Positions 26,082-35,483 of a stretch of 64,000 nucleotides of DNA are shown here, one piece after another. The stretch comes from Roseburia intestinalis L1-82. GTDB lineage: Bacteria > Bacillota > Clostridia > Lachnospirales > Lachnospiraceae. The stretch is from the NCBI RefSeq assembly GCF_900537995.1, contig NZ_LR027880.1, forward strand, positions 2,550,001 to 2,614,000, read 5' to 3'. The notes beneath the pieces were generated by a model. The model made no database searches and had not been told where the DNA came from. It saw nothing but the letters and a program-made list of their open reading frames with translations. The position numbers and the translations under genes are program-made. Each line of letters opens with the position of its first letter. Position 1 is the stretch's first letter.

Positions 26082-26306
26082 CTACTTTACCAGACCGGAG
26101 TTGCTTCTGTATTCTTCATTGATCTCGCGCAGTTCCTTCTCGCCATTGATGTATGGCTCGTAAAATGCATCAACAGAACCGCCGCCTAAATTGTCACAGC
26201 CATTGCAGAAATCGCAGGCTCCCCCGCACTGGTTCAAGCCTTCCTGTACTATGCGGATTCTTTCTTCTCTTGTGGTGTCTTTGATCAGTATGCTTTTTAT
26301 TTCCAT
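26082..26306 (-). CDS. Small Cys-rich protein
   Basis: 74 residues: EIKSILIKDTTREERIRIVQ helix, Cys cluster CGGACDFCNGCDNLGGG (CxxxCxxCxxC), then YINGEKELREINEEYR. ATG 26306 is chosen because GGAG sits seven bases upstream; the ATG at 26318 overlaps that ribosome site. Related proteins are often mis-named PurH-like in databases (recollection, not checked); nothing here resembles the PurH enzyme. Confidence 0.6.
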   Translation of the reverse strand: MEIKSILIKDTTREERIRIVQEGLNQCGGACDFCNGCDNLGGGSVDAFYEPYINGEKELREINEEYRSNSGLVK

Positions 26307-26329
26307 GATTTTCTCCATAAATTTCTTTT

Positions 26330-27786
26330 TTAATTTTCAACAACAATCTCCCAGTATCCATTCTTTGGCGAGCCATGTCGAATAAGAATACCGTATTCTT
26401 TTAGTTTTTTTATATTCTTTTCTACATTTCGACTACTGATTCCTAATTGCTCTGCTAATCTTACTGCGGACAAATTAGGATCATCAGAAAGAAAGTTAAG
26501 AATTCTCTTCTGCGTATCGTTCAGTTCAATATGGCGATTCTTCTCCGTCCCTTCTCCGAACTTTCTCCGTCTCTTCTCCGTCCCAATTCTAATTCATCTA
26601 TGAAATCAATTCTTTCTCGCTTTGTCAAAGAATTCTTTCTGAAAAGTTCTACACGAAACATATTATCAAATTCCTGAATTCTCGGCTTTGGAAGTCCATA
26701 CTTTTCTGCTGCATTTAGAATTCTTTTAATTCCACTGCCCCATGCCTCTATAAGCCCCATCTGGCTGAATATGTTAGCAATTCCTTTGTTTCTGATTTTT
26801 GAATGACCATTCATAACTTCTTCATAAGTCAGTCCATTATATAAACCTCCCGGAGATGTTACTTCCAAACGATCATCATAAATCGCAACCTGAATACAAG
26901 ATTCATCTAAAATATTTCGGTGGCAATGGGCATTAATAATCATTTCCCGGATTGCTTCTGGTGGAAGCTCATATTTTTCTTTTCTCACTAATCCCTCAAT
27001 CGTTGCTCCAAGCCTTATATTTCTCAATACAAAATCTACCGTTTCCTATATCTGTGTATATATAGGACCTGTAAACTCCCGCTTATCTAAAAATACTGCT
27101 GGACCCGTCCCCTTAAATACAGCACATTGTGTTTTAGAAAACGGAAAATACCCGGATGTCAGCAACGCATAGGCATTTGTCGCCAATAATTGTCCCTCAC
27201 TCTGCTTGAGAATCTTCCAATTAATAAGCTACTCCTTCTTAACAGAATATTCTGACATTCCCGCTTTTTTCCGAAAAACTTCGATATCCTGACAAAGTTT
27301 TTCTGTCGCTTCTTCAGTAACTGTATATCCCACACATGTAAGTTCATCCCATGAAATTCTAGCACCCTCCATTTCCAGTTCTTTTATCTTTTCTGGAAAT
27401 GCCTGTCTGGATGTCCCTGCTACACGTATATAGGTACCATTTTCTTTTCCCTTTGATTTCAGATAATATGGTCGATTTTTTCCAGCCTCGACAGATACTA
27501 TAATAATCGTCTTTCCTTCCACTGTCTGTGGTTCAATATCTGGAATGATCTGTGGCATACATGAATCTGAAACTGCAGTTGCTATCGCATCCATGGTCTG
27601 AAATAATATATCATTTTCCACACCAATAACCTGATGGTTTTTATCATCTACACCGACAATCAGCTTGCCGCCCTGCGTATTAGCAAAAGCTACGATTGTT
27701 TTCACGTACTTTTCACTTTTGTCTGGTAATGAAACTTTAGACTCTATATTTTTTGATTCACCGGAAAACATTGTACCTTTTACCAT
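26330..27786 (-). pseudogene. AlbA_2 (Schlafen-like) ATP-binding regulator, broken by two amber codons and a frameshift
   Basis: Frame begins at ATG 27786 (ribosome site AGGAGT). N-terminal AlbA_2 domain: ESKVSLPDKSEKYVKTIVAF, ANTQGGKLIVGVDD. The frame then meets TAG at 27229-27231 and again near 27041-27043, between LINWKIL..TGPIYTQI and ETVDFVLRNI; homology continues without shift through the GHKL-like HATPase_c_4 region (EAIREMIINAHCHRN, EVTSPGGLYNG). Near 26590 a one-base shift occurs in a GGACGGAGAAG repeat; beyond it a winged helix domain (LSAVRLAEQLGISSRNVEKN) ends at 26330. Family role: RecG-like or transcriptional regulators of unknown targets. Both stops sit where Gln is expected, consistent with CAG to TAG changes. 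Confidence 0.8.
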
Positions 27787-27959
27787 TCTGTCACTCCTAT
27801 TCAATCTACAGTATAAACAATAGAATGCACGCTCCGCAAACATTCTATTGTCATGAATTAGCCTGCATCACTAACAATAGTATACCTCTTATCAGGCTCA
27901 TAAACCACTTTTTCTCTTTCTCAATCATTGGGGTTCCTATCCAGAATAATATCACCTTA

Positions 27960-29663
27960 TCACAGATACTTCTTCACCTGCTCTGCCGCTTCCTCCATTT
28001 TTACCTGTGTCTGAAGCGTCTTGTCACGGGAAGCCACCTCGACGACTCCCTGTTTCATATTTCTCGGGCTCACAATAACACGGAGCGGGATACCGAGCAA
28101 GTCGGCATCGGAGAACATGACACCGGCACTCACGGTTCTGTCATCATAAATAACCTCGATCCCCATCTCCTGCAATTTCTCATACAAATCATCCGCAAAC
28201 TTTCTGACTTCCTCATTGTCCGCTCTTACCGCACACAGATGCACCTGCCACGGCGCGATTGATTTTGGCCAGATCGGTCCGTACTCATCATGATGTGCCT
28301 CGCAGACAGCGGCGGCAAGTCTGCCGACACCAATGCCATAACAGCCCATGATTGGTGTTTTGCTCTCTCCGTTCTGATCCACATAAGTCATCTTCATGGC
28401 TTTCGTATATTTATCTCCAAGCTGGAAGATGTTTCCGACCTCGATTCCTCTGGAAATACGGATCGTCTTTTTTCCGCATTTCGGGCAGATACCGCCCTCA
28501 TATGCCTTTGCAAAATCATGATATTCTGCATCCGGCACATCTCTTTGCATATCAAGTCCCTTATAATGGTACTCGTCCTCATTTGCACCACAGGAAAGGT
28601 TATTTCTGTTTTCTAATGATCTGTCATATAAAACGATGGCATCTCCATTTATTTTCAGTCCGACCGGTCCGATATAACCTGCGTTTAATCCGCACTCTTC
28701 GGTGATGATGGCTGGATGTATCTCATCTTTCAAATAGTTGACCAGTTTTGTCTCATTAATTTCAAGATCGCCGCGGATAAATACGACCACATAGGTGTCA
28801 TCCGAATTTTTCTGGTATACAACTGCCTTACAGGAATTGCAGGTTTCATCCCCGAAAAATTTACAGATATCCTCGATCGTATGAATGTCCGGCGTATGCA
28901 CTTTTTCAAGTTCTGCGGGCACTGCATCTCTTGCTATATCAGAGATATTTTCTGCCGCTTCCATATTTGCGCGGAAATCACATTCATTACACAGCACGAT
29001 AGAATCCTCACCGACCGGGGTAAGAAGCATGAACTCATGGGAAAGGCTTCCACCCATCATACCGGAATCTGAAGCCACCGATACGACCTCCGGGATGCCT
29101 GCTCTCTCAAAAATACGCTCGTATGCTTTGTGGCATTTTTCGTAGTACTGGTTTAAATCTTCCTGACTGGTGTGGAAGGAATACGCATCTTTCATTGTAA
29201 ACTCGCGCACGCGGATCAATCCGGCTCTCGGTCTTGCCTCATCCCGGAATTTTGTCTGGATCTGGTAGATCATAAATGGGTATTTGTTGTAACTTTTGGC
29301 GTATTCGCGCACTAAATGTACGGCTGCCTCTTCATGTGTCATTCCAAGCACCATCTTTGCATTGTTCCGGTCAGTAAAACGTAATAATTCTTCTCCCACG
29401 CTCTCATAACGGCCGGATTCTTCCCAAAGGGATGCCGGCATCACAACTGGAAAGGATACTTCCTGTCCGTCTAATTTATCCATCTCCTCACGCAGGATCT
29501 GCTCGATTTTGCATGTGATCCGTTTGAGTGGAAGGTAGGAAGAGTAAATGCCGTTTGCCATGTATTTCATGTAGCCGCCTTTTACCATCAGGGCATGGCT
29601 GTCGATCACGCAGTCTGCCGGTCTCTCACGAAAACGTTCTCCGATTAATTTTTCTAATTTCAT
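27960..29663 (-). CDS. proS: Prolyl-tRNA synthetase
   Basis: 567 residues, bacterial type with the editing (YbaK-like) insertion (about 230-390). Class II motifs: GIYSSYLPLKRITCKIEQIL, motif 2 TKFRDEARPRAGLIRVREF, motif 3 GCYGIGVGRLAAA, then an anticodon-binding domain from about 470. It charges tRNA-Pro. ATG 29663 has GGAGG upstream; an in-frame start at 29687 is not needed. It is controlled by the T-box leader directly upstream. Confidence 0.97.
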   Translation of the reverse strand: MKLEKLIGERFRERPADCVIDSHALMVKGGYMKYMANGIYSSYLPLKRITCKIEQILREEMDKLDGQEVSFPVVMPASLWEESGRYESVGEELLRFTDRNNAKMVLGMTHEEAAVHLVREYAKSYNKYPFMIYQIQTKFRDEARPRAGLIRVREFTMKDAYSFHTSQEDLNQYYEKCHKAYERIFERAGIPEVVSVASDSGMMGGSLSHEFMLLTPVGEDSIVLCNECDFRANMEAAENISDIARDAVPAELEKVHTPDIHTIEDICKFFGDETCNSCKAVVYQKNSDDTYVVVFIRGDLEINETKLVNYLKDEIHPAIITEECGLNAGYIGPVGLKINGDAIVLYDRSLENRNNLSCGANEDEYHYKGLDMQRDVPDAEYHDFAKAYEGGICPKCGKKTIRISRGIEVGNIFQLGDKYTKAMKMTYVDQNGESKTPIMGCYGIGVGRLAAAVCEAHHDEYGPIWPKSIAPWQVHLCAVRADNEEVRKFADDLYEKLQEMGIEVIYDDRTVSAGVMFSDADLLGIPLRVIVSPRNMKQGVVEVASRDKTLQTQVKMEEAAEQVKKYL

Positions 29664-29701
29664 TGTCTGCCTCCTTTTTGTTTGCATAAATGGAAGATGA
29701 T

Positions 29702-29736
29702 GATATCAAAAGATGTGTTTTTCATCTTTTGATATC
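29702..29736 (-). other. Perfect 14-bp hairpin between T-box terminator and proS
   Basis: GATATCAAAAGATG (29702-29715) pairs exactly with CATCTTTTGATATC (29723-29736), seven-base loop. It lies in the leader after the attenuator and before the ribosome site, with no T run, so it would remain in read-through transcripts; mRNA stability or a processing site is possible. Confidence 0.7.
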
Positions 29737-29751
29737 CGAATCCTGTACATT

Positions 29752-30011
29752 AAAAAAGTCCCAAGCTGCAACTAAATACAGCTTAGGACGAATTATCTTA
29801 ATCCGCGGTACCACCTAATTTCAGGATGTTCCTGCACTCCGGTACAAATTTTCATTGATACCTTATCTCTGTAACGGGAGAACCCGGCATAGCCTGATGT
29901 TTCCATTCGGTATGCAGCTCCATGACCGGTTCATCATGTTCCGTGAAAGACTCGCACCTGCCGTCCTCTCTCTGGACACTTTCCATGATTACTATTTCAC
30001 TTCCTCGCATT
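29752..30011 (-). ncRNA. T-box leader of proS
   Basis: The T-box sequence AGGTGGTACCGCGG (minus strand, 29816-29803) is diagnostic. Downstream, GTCCTAAGCTG/CAGCTTGGGAC (29789-29779 with 29768-29758) plus TTTTTT form the terminator; the T-box can pair to form the competing antiterminator. The upstream 190 bases carry the Stem I features (GAGGAAGTGAAAT AG-bulge region, GGTGCGAG distal loop). A Pro specifier CCG followed by A lies near 29915 as a candidate only. Uncharged tRNA-Pro would allow read-through. Confidence 0.92.
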
Positions 30012-30017
30012 AACCGT

Positions 30018-30046
30018 ACTTTAGCATTTTGTGCGCGGATTGTCAA
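30018..30046 (-). promoter_or_regulatory. Promoter of the proS T-box transcript
   Basis: -35 TTGACA (30046-30041) overlaps the end of the upstream cupin gene; 17-bp spacer; -10 TAAAGT (30023-30018). Predicted start near 30011. Confidence 0.8.
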
Positions 30047-30396
30047 TCCTGATCCTGCACAAATTCTTCCCGCATCGGTGTAAAAATATCTAAGAGGATT
30101 CCCTCTTTCAGGCAGACACAGCCGTGCTCGATGGAATCTCTCTTTAACAGGGCATCGCCAGGATTTACGATCTTCTTTTCTCCGTTGATTGTAAATTCAA
30201 ACTGACCGGACACCACATAGGTGATCTGGGTGTGCGGGTGATGATGCAGTGCACCGATGGCACCTTTTTCAAAATGATTCTCCACACACATCATCTCATC
30301 GGCGTACGCTAATATTTTGCGCTTCACGCCCTCGCCGCAAACTTCTGCATCAATTTCATTGTTAAAGTTCCAGATCTGATTTTTTTTCGTTTTCAT
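30043..30396 (-). CDS. kdgF: KdgF-like cupin, unsaturated-uronate converting
   Basis: 117-residue single cupin. Metal-ligand motif GALHHHPHTQITYVVSGQFE with downstream His (KRDSIEHGCV) and the C-terminal LLDIFTPMREEFV all resemble KdgF, which linearises 4,5-unsaturated uronates from pectin or alginate oligomers. The gene follows the MFS and TRAP genes, fitting a uronate locus. Ribosome site GAGGGGG. Substrate assignment is inferred from motif and neighbours; other small cupins could share these features. Confidence 0.65.
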   Translation of the reverse strand: MKTKKNQIWNFNNEIDAEVCGEGVKRKILAYADEMMCVENHFEKGAIGALHHHPHTQITYVVSGQFEFTINGEKKIVNPGDALLKRDSIEHGCVCLKEGILLDIFTPMREEFVQDQD

Positions 30397-30418
30397 ATGA
30401 AATCCCCCTCGTATAATA

Positions 30419-31588
30419 TTATTGATTTTGTTTTTTCAGATAACGCACCAGCGCTAAAATACAGACCATATCGATAAACACAACGACCACAATCGATCCC
30501 ATTCCATAAAAGATACCTGCTGTCTCTGCGATCTTCCCAATGATCGACGGCATTACGATCGAACCGATACTTGCAATTGTTAAAATAAAACTCCACGCGA
30601 TCGGATATTTTTCAATGAGATTTCCTGCAAAGGAAACCGTCGTCGGATAAATTCCCGCCATGCTGTACCCGAAACCCATGATACCGATCACGATCCATAC
30701 GGTACTGCGGCTGAATAACAGTAAAAAGAAAAAGCATACAAGTCCTGCACCCATGATCGGCAGCAGTTTTTCTTTTTGCATTCTGGTGGACAGCCAGGCT
30801 GTCGTCAGACGTCCTGCTAAAATCATCACCCAGAGTACACTCGCCGTCATCTGGGATAGGGATGCCGGCAGAAATCCTGTATCCTTAAAATATGTGATCA
30901 TCCATCCGATGACACCCTGCTCCGCGCAGAGATAGAAAAATAATGTTGCAACGCACAGATAAAACAGCGGTTCTGAGAAGAATCCGAAACTGCCGTCTTT
31001 TTTCTCTTTTTCCACCCGGTCATTTTCCATTGGGATCATTGCGTATAATATCCAGCTTAAAATTCCCATCGCAAGCATAAAATAACACGCTGTGATCCAG
31101 CCGGATTCCCCTGTTGCCGTAAACAGTGTCAGAAGAATCGGGAATAAAAATGCCCCGACAGAGAACATCGCATGCAGTCCATTGATCGTCCATGCTTTTC
31201 CCGGTGCTAAACTGTTGATTGCCGTGTTACAGAAATTACTCGTTGCTCCTCTCGCAACACCTGTCAGGAAAAATGCCATTGCAATGCACCAGTTGTGATT
31301 TCCGAAAATGATCAGCACATACGAAAGTGCAAAAAACAGATTAAAAAACAAAATACTCTTTTTTCTTCCAATCGCGACCGGCAGCAATCCTGCGGTAAAA
31401 CTAGAAAACAGATTTCCCACAGAATGCAGACTTACGATCAATCCGCAAAATGCATAATCTAGTCCTCTTGCATCCCTGATAAAAGGAAGCAGGGATCCAA
31501 TCGAAAGTGCCAGCATTCCATTCAGCAAAAAAACACTGTAGTTGCATAAAAACTGTTTCTTTTTTATTTTATCCTGTAAAAAATCCAT
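30419..31588 (-). CDS. MFS transporter
   Basis: 389 residues with 12 predicted helices in two bundles; loop A motif GLLPVAIGRKKSILFF and the equivalent second-half loop after helix 8 (RLTTAWLSTRMQKEKLL). ATG 31588 has GAGGAG six bases upstream; the ATG 18 bases further overlaps the end of the dctP-like gene. Helix features suggest a sugar or sugar-acid carrier but no specific subfamily could be fixed. Neighbours point to uronate-type substrates. Confidence 0.85.
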   Translation of the reverse strand: MDFLQDKIKKKQFLCNYSVFLLNGMLALSIGSLLPFIRDARGLDYAFCGLIVSLHSVGNLFSSFTAGLLPVAIGRKKSILFFNLFFALSYVLIIFGNHNWCIAMAFFLTGVARGATSNFCNTAINSLAPGKAWTINGLHAMFSVGAFLFPILLTLFTATGESGWITACYFMLAMGILSWILYAMIPMENDRVEKEKKDGSFGFFSEPLFYLCVATLFFYLCAEQGVIGWMITYFKDTGFLPASLSQMTASVLWVMILAGRLTTAWLSTRMQKEKLLPIMGAGLVCFFFLLLFSRSTVWIVIGIMGFGYSMAGIYPTTVSFAGNLIEKYPIAWSFILTIASIGSIVMPSIIGKIAETAGIFYGMGSIVVVVFIDMVCILALVRYLKKQNQ

Positions 31589-31598
31589 CTGTTTCTCC

Positions 31599-32606
31599 TC
31601 ACTCATTATTTTCTTCGATAATCTGTTCGATCACGTCCATGTAGTCCGCGCAATACTTTTCATACACGCCCATGACCGCCTCCTGAAAACGCTTTTTTTC
31701 TGCCGCAGAAAGTTCTACCACTTCCACACCCTGTTTCAAAGCGATCTCCTTAGAATCCGCCTCACGTTCTTTCCACAACTTTCTCTCATACAGCGCAGAT
31801 TCTTTTGCGCACTCTAAGATCATCTGACGGTCATCTTCCGAAAGCTTGTTCCATGTATGTTTCGAACAGATCTGCATCTCCGGTACCCGGTTGTGTTCAT
31901 CAACTGTATAATATTTCGCCACCTCATAATGATTCATCGCTTCATAAGAAGGCCAGTTATTCTCCGCCCCGTCCACCGTTCCGCGCTCTAATGCGGAATA
32001 AACATCCGCATAGGGAATCGGCAGTGCCGTCGCGCCAAGTGCCTCCACCATATCGACCATCACCTCCGATTCCTGCACACGGATACGCATACCTGCCATA
32101 TCCTCAAGACAGGTGATCGGCTTTTTAGAATTATAAAAATTTCTTGCTCCCGCATCATACCAGGAAAGGCCAATCAGTTCGCTTTTACTTACTTTCTCCA
32201 AAAAGTCACTACCGATCCTGCCATCTAACACTTTCCACATATGATCCGAATCAGAATACAGATATGGCATCTGCAAAACATTTAATTCCGGTATGTACTC
32301 TGCTAACTGCGACAGGGAAACCCTTGCAAAATCAATGCCTCCATACTGCATCTGTGCGATCACACCGCTCTCTGCACCAAGTTCCCCTTCTGCCTGAACT
32401 AAAATCTTTATTCTTCCGCTGCTCTCCTTCTCGACCAGCTCGGCAAACTTTTTTGCCCCAAGTGTTGTCGGATAATCCTCCGTCTGGTTCTCCGCATAGG
32501 ACAGGACAAATTCGGGAGCTCTCACGCTGCGCAGCCTGTGATACAGAAAAAATCCAGCGGTCAAAACCACTGCGGCAAACAAGATCAAGATTCGTCTTTT
32601 TTTCAT
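31599..32606 (-). CDS. DctP-family solute-binding protein, membrane-anchored (second copy)
   Basis: 335 residues: N-terminal uncleaved-looking helix (ILILFAAVVLTAGFFLYH) without a lipobox Cys, then a TRAP DctP fold (TLGAKKFAELVEKESSGRI, SLSQLAEYIPELNVLQMPYL, MRIRVQESEVMVDMVEALGA, TVDGAENNWPSYE). It shares organisation with the lipoprotein DctP at 37402 but is clearly diverged. The start abuts the response-regulator stop (TAAATG). Location next to the histidine kinase, not the permease, suggests a sensing partner of the kinase. Confidence 0.83.
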   Translation of the reverse strand: MKKRRILILFAAVVLTAGFFLYHRLRSVRAPEFVLSYAENQTEDYPTTLGAKKFAELVEKESSGRIKILVQAEGELGAESGVIAQMQYGGIDFARVSLSQLAEYIPELNVLQMPYLYSDSDHMWKVLDGRIGSDFLEKVSKSELIGLSWYDAGARNFYNSKKPITCLEDMAGMRIRVQESEVMVDMVEALGATALPIPYADVYSALERGTVDGAENNWPSYEAMNHYEVAKYYTVDEHNRVPEMQICSKHTWNKLSEDDRQMILECAKESALYERKLWKEREADSKEIALKQGVEVVELSAAEKKRFQEAVMGVYEKYCADYMDVIEQIIEENNE

Positions 32607-33437
32607 TTATCCCAATCCTCCGGCAGTGTTCCCTTTGTTCATCTGTTTTAAAATCTCCATGCGGTATTCCGTAGGAGTACTTCCCATGGCACGCTTAAAT
32701 ACTTTTGTAAAATAATTTGAATCCCGGTATCCCACATTTACGCTGATATCTTTTACATTGATACGGACATCGGCAAGAAGCTGCTTTGCCCTCTCCAGCC
32801 GGTACTCAGTCAGATATCCAATGAAACTTTTATCAAAACACTGTTTGAATATTTTGCAGAAATATGCGTCTGAATAATTCATCTCCTCTGCTACACTCTG
32901 TAAAGAAATATCTTCTTTATAGTGCATGTCAATATACTGTCTGATATTTTCTGCCACAGCGCTCATCCTGACATTGCCATTTTCCAGTTCTGCATCCTTC
33001 TTTTTTTCCTGCATATCCACAGGCTTTTCCCGGACATTTTTCTGCGATCCATCTGCCTTTTCCTCAAGCAGCCGTATTGCTTCCTCAAGCACCGCTACCA
33101 GTTCTTCCTCAGTCCCTGGTTTCAGCAGATAATCCAGTGCATGTACGGAGATCGCACGTTTTGCATAACTGAATTCATCAAATGCAGTCAGAAAAATAAT
33201 GCTGCAATCCCTGTCTTTCTCCCGGATCTGCTCCGCTGCCTCCAAACCATTCACACCCGGCATCTCAATGTCAAGCAGCGCGATCTTACAATCTTTTTCT
33301 GTAAAAAACTTTGCCGCCTCCCTGCCGTTTACGGCTTCCACAACTTCTAACTGTCCGGAAAAATATTTTTTTATCGTTCTCCCCACAATCATTCTCTCTA
33401 TCGGCTCATCGTCCGCCACCAACACACGGTACATCAT
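32607..33437 (-). CDS. Response regulator with AraC-type output, YesN-like
   Basis: 276 residues: receiver (VLVADDE, phospho-acceptor Asp56 in LLDIEMPGVNG, Lys in YLLKPG), a linker, and a C-terminal AraC double helix-turn-helix (ISLQSVAEEMNYSDAYFCKI; VNVGYRDSNYFTKVFKRAMG). Ribosome site GGGGGAGC. Overlaps the kinase gene by 32 bases. It probably activates the TRAP operon when the substrate is present. Confidence 0.92.
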   Translation of the reverse strand: MMYRVLVADDEPIERMIVGRTIKKYFSGQLEVVEAVNGREAAKFFTEKDCKIALLDIEMPGVNGLEAAEQIREKDRDCSIIFLTAFDEFSYAKRAISVHALDYLLKPGTEEELVAVLEEAIRLLEEKADGSQKNVREKPVDMQEKKKDAELENGNVRMSAVAENIRQYIDMHYKEDISLQSVAEEMNYSDAYFCKIFKQCFDKSFIGYLTEYRLERAKQLLADVRINVKDISVNVGYRDSNYFTKVFKRAMGSTPTEYRMEILKQMNKGNTAGGLG

Positions 33438-34923
33438 GCTCCCCCACTTCCTTATGTCTGATCTGTATTTTTACCACAGTCCCCACATCTTTTTTACTGT
33501 AGATTTCTACATTTCCATCCTGATACATTGCACGGATCCGCCGGAAAATATTGCCAAGGCCAATACCTGTCTTTCCATCTTCTTTTTCCAGTTCTCCCCG
33601 CAGATGCATAAGTGCTGCTTCGTCCATTCCAAGCCCGTTATCCCCAATGGTAATAAACGTAAATCCATCTTTCTGCCAGATATGTACCCGGACAGTCCCA
33701 CCTTCTTCTTTTTTCGAAAGTCCATGAATGATGGCATTTTCCACCAGCGGCTGAAATGTAAATGCCGGAACAATGACTTTATCTGCATCCACGCTGCAAT
33801 CCTTTCGGTATGTGATTCTGTCTCCGAAACGCATCTGCTGCAGATACATATAATCTTCCATAATTTTTAATTCCTGTGACAGGCACACCTCCGTGTCCTG
33901 ATTTTTCAGGTTATAGCGGAAAAGTGCCGACAATGCACGGATCATTTTTTCAGTAGTTTCCGCTTCCTCAAGGCTTGCCATTCCACCGATGACATTTAAG
34001 GTATTGAACAGAAAATGCGGATTGATCTGGCTTTTTAGAAGTTCAAGCTTTGTCATCTCCAGACGCTTTTCCGTCTCTAACTTTTCAAGCTCCTCCTCAT
34101 GCAAAAGATCTAAGGTCTTTCTTTTTTCCTCCAGTGCCTGAATGTACTCTCCTGTGGCGTATTTCATTTTATTGAACGCCCGGACCAGTTCACCAAGCTC
34201 ATCCTTGTTGTCCACCTCAACATCCCTGATAAAGAAATCATTTGCAGCAATTTTCTGTGATGCATGTACCAGTTTAAAAATCGGTGCCATGATCGTTTCT
34301 TTCATCAGTGCCGCCATCTCTGCAATTCCAAAAAGAAGCAGGATTCCTGCAAAAATTACCACCAGCGGAACACTGATCAGTGTCGGAACCTTTTTCTGGT
34401 ACGAAACATCTCCCTCCTCGATCGTATAATTCATAAGTGTTCCGGCATAATCCTTTAAGTAGTCCTGCATGTCATAAACTTCATACAGCCTGCTGACATA
34501 ATCTGTCACATTATCTTCCATGGACAGGATTGCATCTCTTTTAGTGCAATAAACTTCATAGCTGCTGCGGATCGACCATGTTTTTGCATAGCGGAGTTCC
34601 CCGATCCTGCGATACTGGAATGGCAGATCATAAACCGCATGTTTTGTACGTTTCATGGAACGCTCTAACGCTTCTTTTTTCTCCGTATCCGGATTTCTCA
34701 TATAGCTTTCAAACAGTGTGCTCTCCTGCTCTAATGCCTGGATCAGTTCACTGCACTTTGCATTGTCCTGCAAAATACCATTAAAATCGGTCAGTGAAAA
34801 CCGGACAACCCAGACATTAAAAACAACGGAAAGCAGGATGGTCACACAGACCATCCCGGTAAACACTGCTATTTTCTTTTGAATGGTAAGCTCCTGCCAC
34901 CACTTTTTTATCCTTTTCTTCAA
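33406..34923 (-). CDS. Sensor histidine kinase, YesM-like, TTG start
   Basis: About 505 residues: transmembrane helix (IAVFTGMVCVTILLSVVFNV), an extracytoplasmic helical domain of about 150 residues, second helix (LISVPLVVIFAGILLLFGIA), HAMP, then His_kinase with LKSQINPHFLFNTLNVIGG (acceptor His), N box LVENAIIHG and G box GDNGLGM, GIGLGNIFRR. No in-frame ATG lies before the first helix; TTG 34923 starts LKKRIKKWWQELT at the expected distance. The caller's longer frame (to 35082) overlaps the preceding gene. It pairs with the downstream AraC regulator. Confidence 0.85.
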   Translation of the reverse strand: MKKRIKKWWQELTIQKKIAVFTGMVCVTILLSVVFNVWVVRFSLTDFNGILQDNAKCSELIQALEQESTLFESYMRNPDTEKKEALERSMKRTKHAVYDLPFQYRRIGELRYAKTWSIRSSYEVYCTKRDAILSMEDNVTDYVSRLYEVYDMQDYLKDYAGTLMNYTIEEGDVSYQKKVPTLISVPLVVIFAGILLLFGIAEMAALMKETIMAPIFKLVHASQKIAANDFFIRDVEVDNKDELGELVRAFNKMKYATGEYIQALEEKRKTLDLLHEEELEKLETEKRLEMTKLELLKSQINPHFLFNTLNVIGGMASLEEAETTEKMIRALSALFRYNLKNQDTEVCLSQELKIMEDYMYLQQMRFGDRITYRKDCSVDADKVIVPAFTFQPLVENAIIHGLSKKEEGGTVRVHIWQKDGFTFITIGDNGLGMDEAALMHLRGELEKEDGKTGIGLGNIFRRIRAMYQDGNVEIYSKKDVGTVVKIQIRHKEVGEHDVPCVGGGR

Positions 34924-34984
34924 GCTGTTTGTCCCATCCTGCTTCTTTCTCCATTTAGCTGTCTGATCTGCCAGCCCGCATACA

Positions 34985-35458
34985 CTAATTCGCCTCTGCG
35001 ATCCTTTCTTTTGCAAATGCAAAAAATGGTTCTTTCTGTGCTCCCAAAATACGGTTTGTAAGCATATATCCATGTCTTGCATCGGAAAAAACGATCATCA
35101 TGCCAGGCTCGTTTGCCACCCGCAGCTTTTTCCATCCAATGCTTTCCTTTTCTTTCCCCACAGTCACATGGAGTCCCGCATCGTCAAAGGAAAGTTCTAC
35201 ATCTTTCGGCATCGTTTTTGCCTGCCCTTTGGCTTTCAGATAGATCGCGATCGGCTGGATCACCGGAAACAGCAGACATCCAAAGAGCATCAGCATCTGC
35301 ATCAGATCCCCTGAGGTACGGAAAAATTTTGCTGTAAATAAAATCATCGCCACCGTAAAGACCATGTTGCAGACTCCCGCCACCGAACGATATGTCCGGC
35401 TCATTGTCAGTTTCCAGAAATCTCCTGCGGTCACTTCGCTCTTAAATTGATATGTCAT
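34985..35458 (-). CDS. YcxB-like membrane protein
   Basis: 157 residues with two helices (YRSVAGVCNMVFTVAMILF, LMLFGCLLFPVIQPIAIYL) and a C-terminal YcxB-like domain (ELSFDDAGLHV, ESIGWKKLRVANEPGMMIVF). ATG 35458 is supported by GGAGGAAATGGC. Function unknown. Insertion between the TRAP permease and the sensor kinase is unusual; it may modulate either one. Confidence 0.65.
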   Translation of the reverse strand: MTYQFKSEVTAGDFWKLTMSRTYRSVAGVCNMVFTVAMILFTAKFFRTSGDLMQMLMLFGCLLFPVIQPIAIYLKAKGQAKTMPKDVELSFDDAGLHVTVGKEKESIGWKKLRVANEPGMMIVFSDARHGYMLTNRILGAQKEPFFAFAKERIAEAN

Positions 35459-35483
35459 GCCATTTCCTCCCGTAATTCTAAAA

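Noticed and set aside
29852..30046. 64-residue minus-strand frame upstream of proS
   Set aside because: Lies entirely within the T-box leader RNA.
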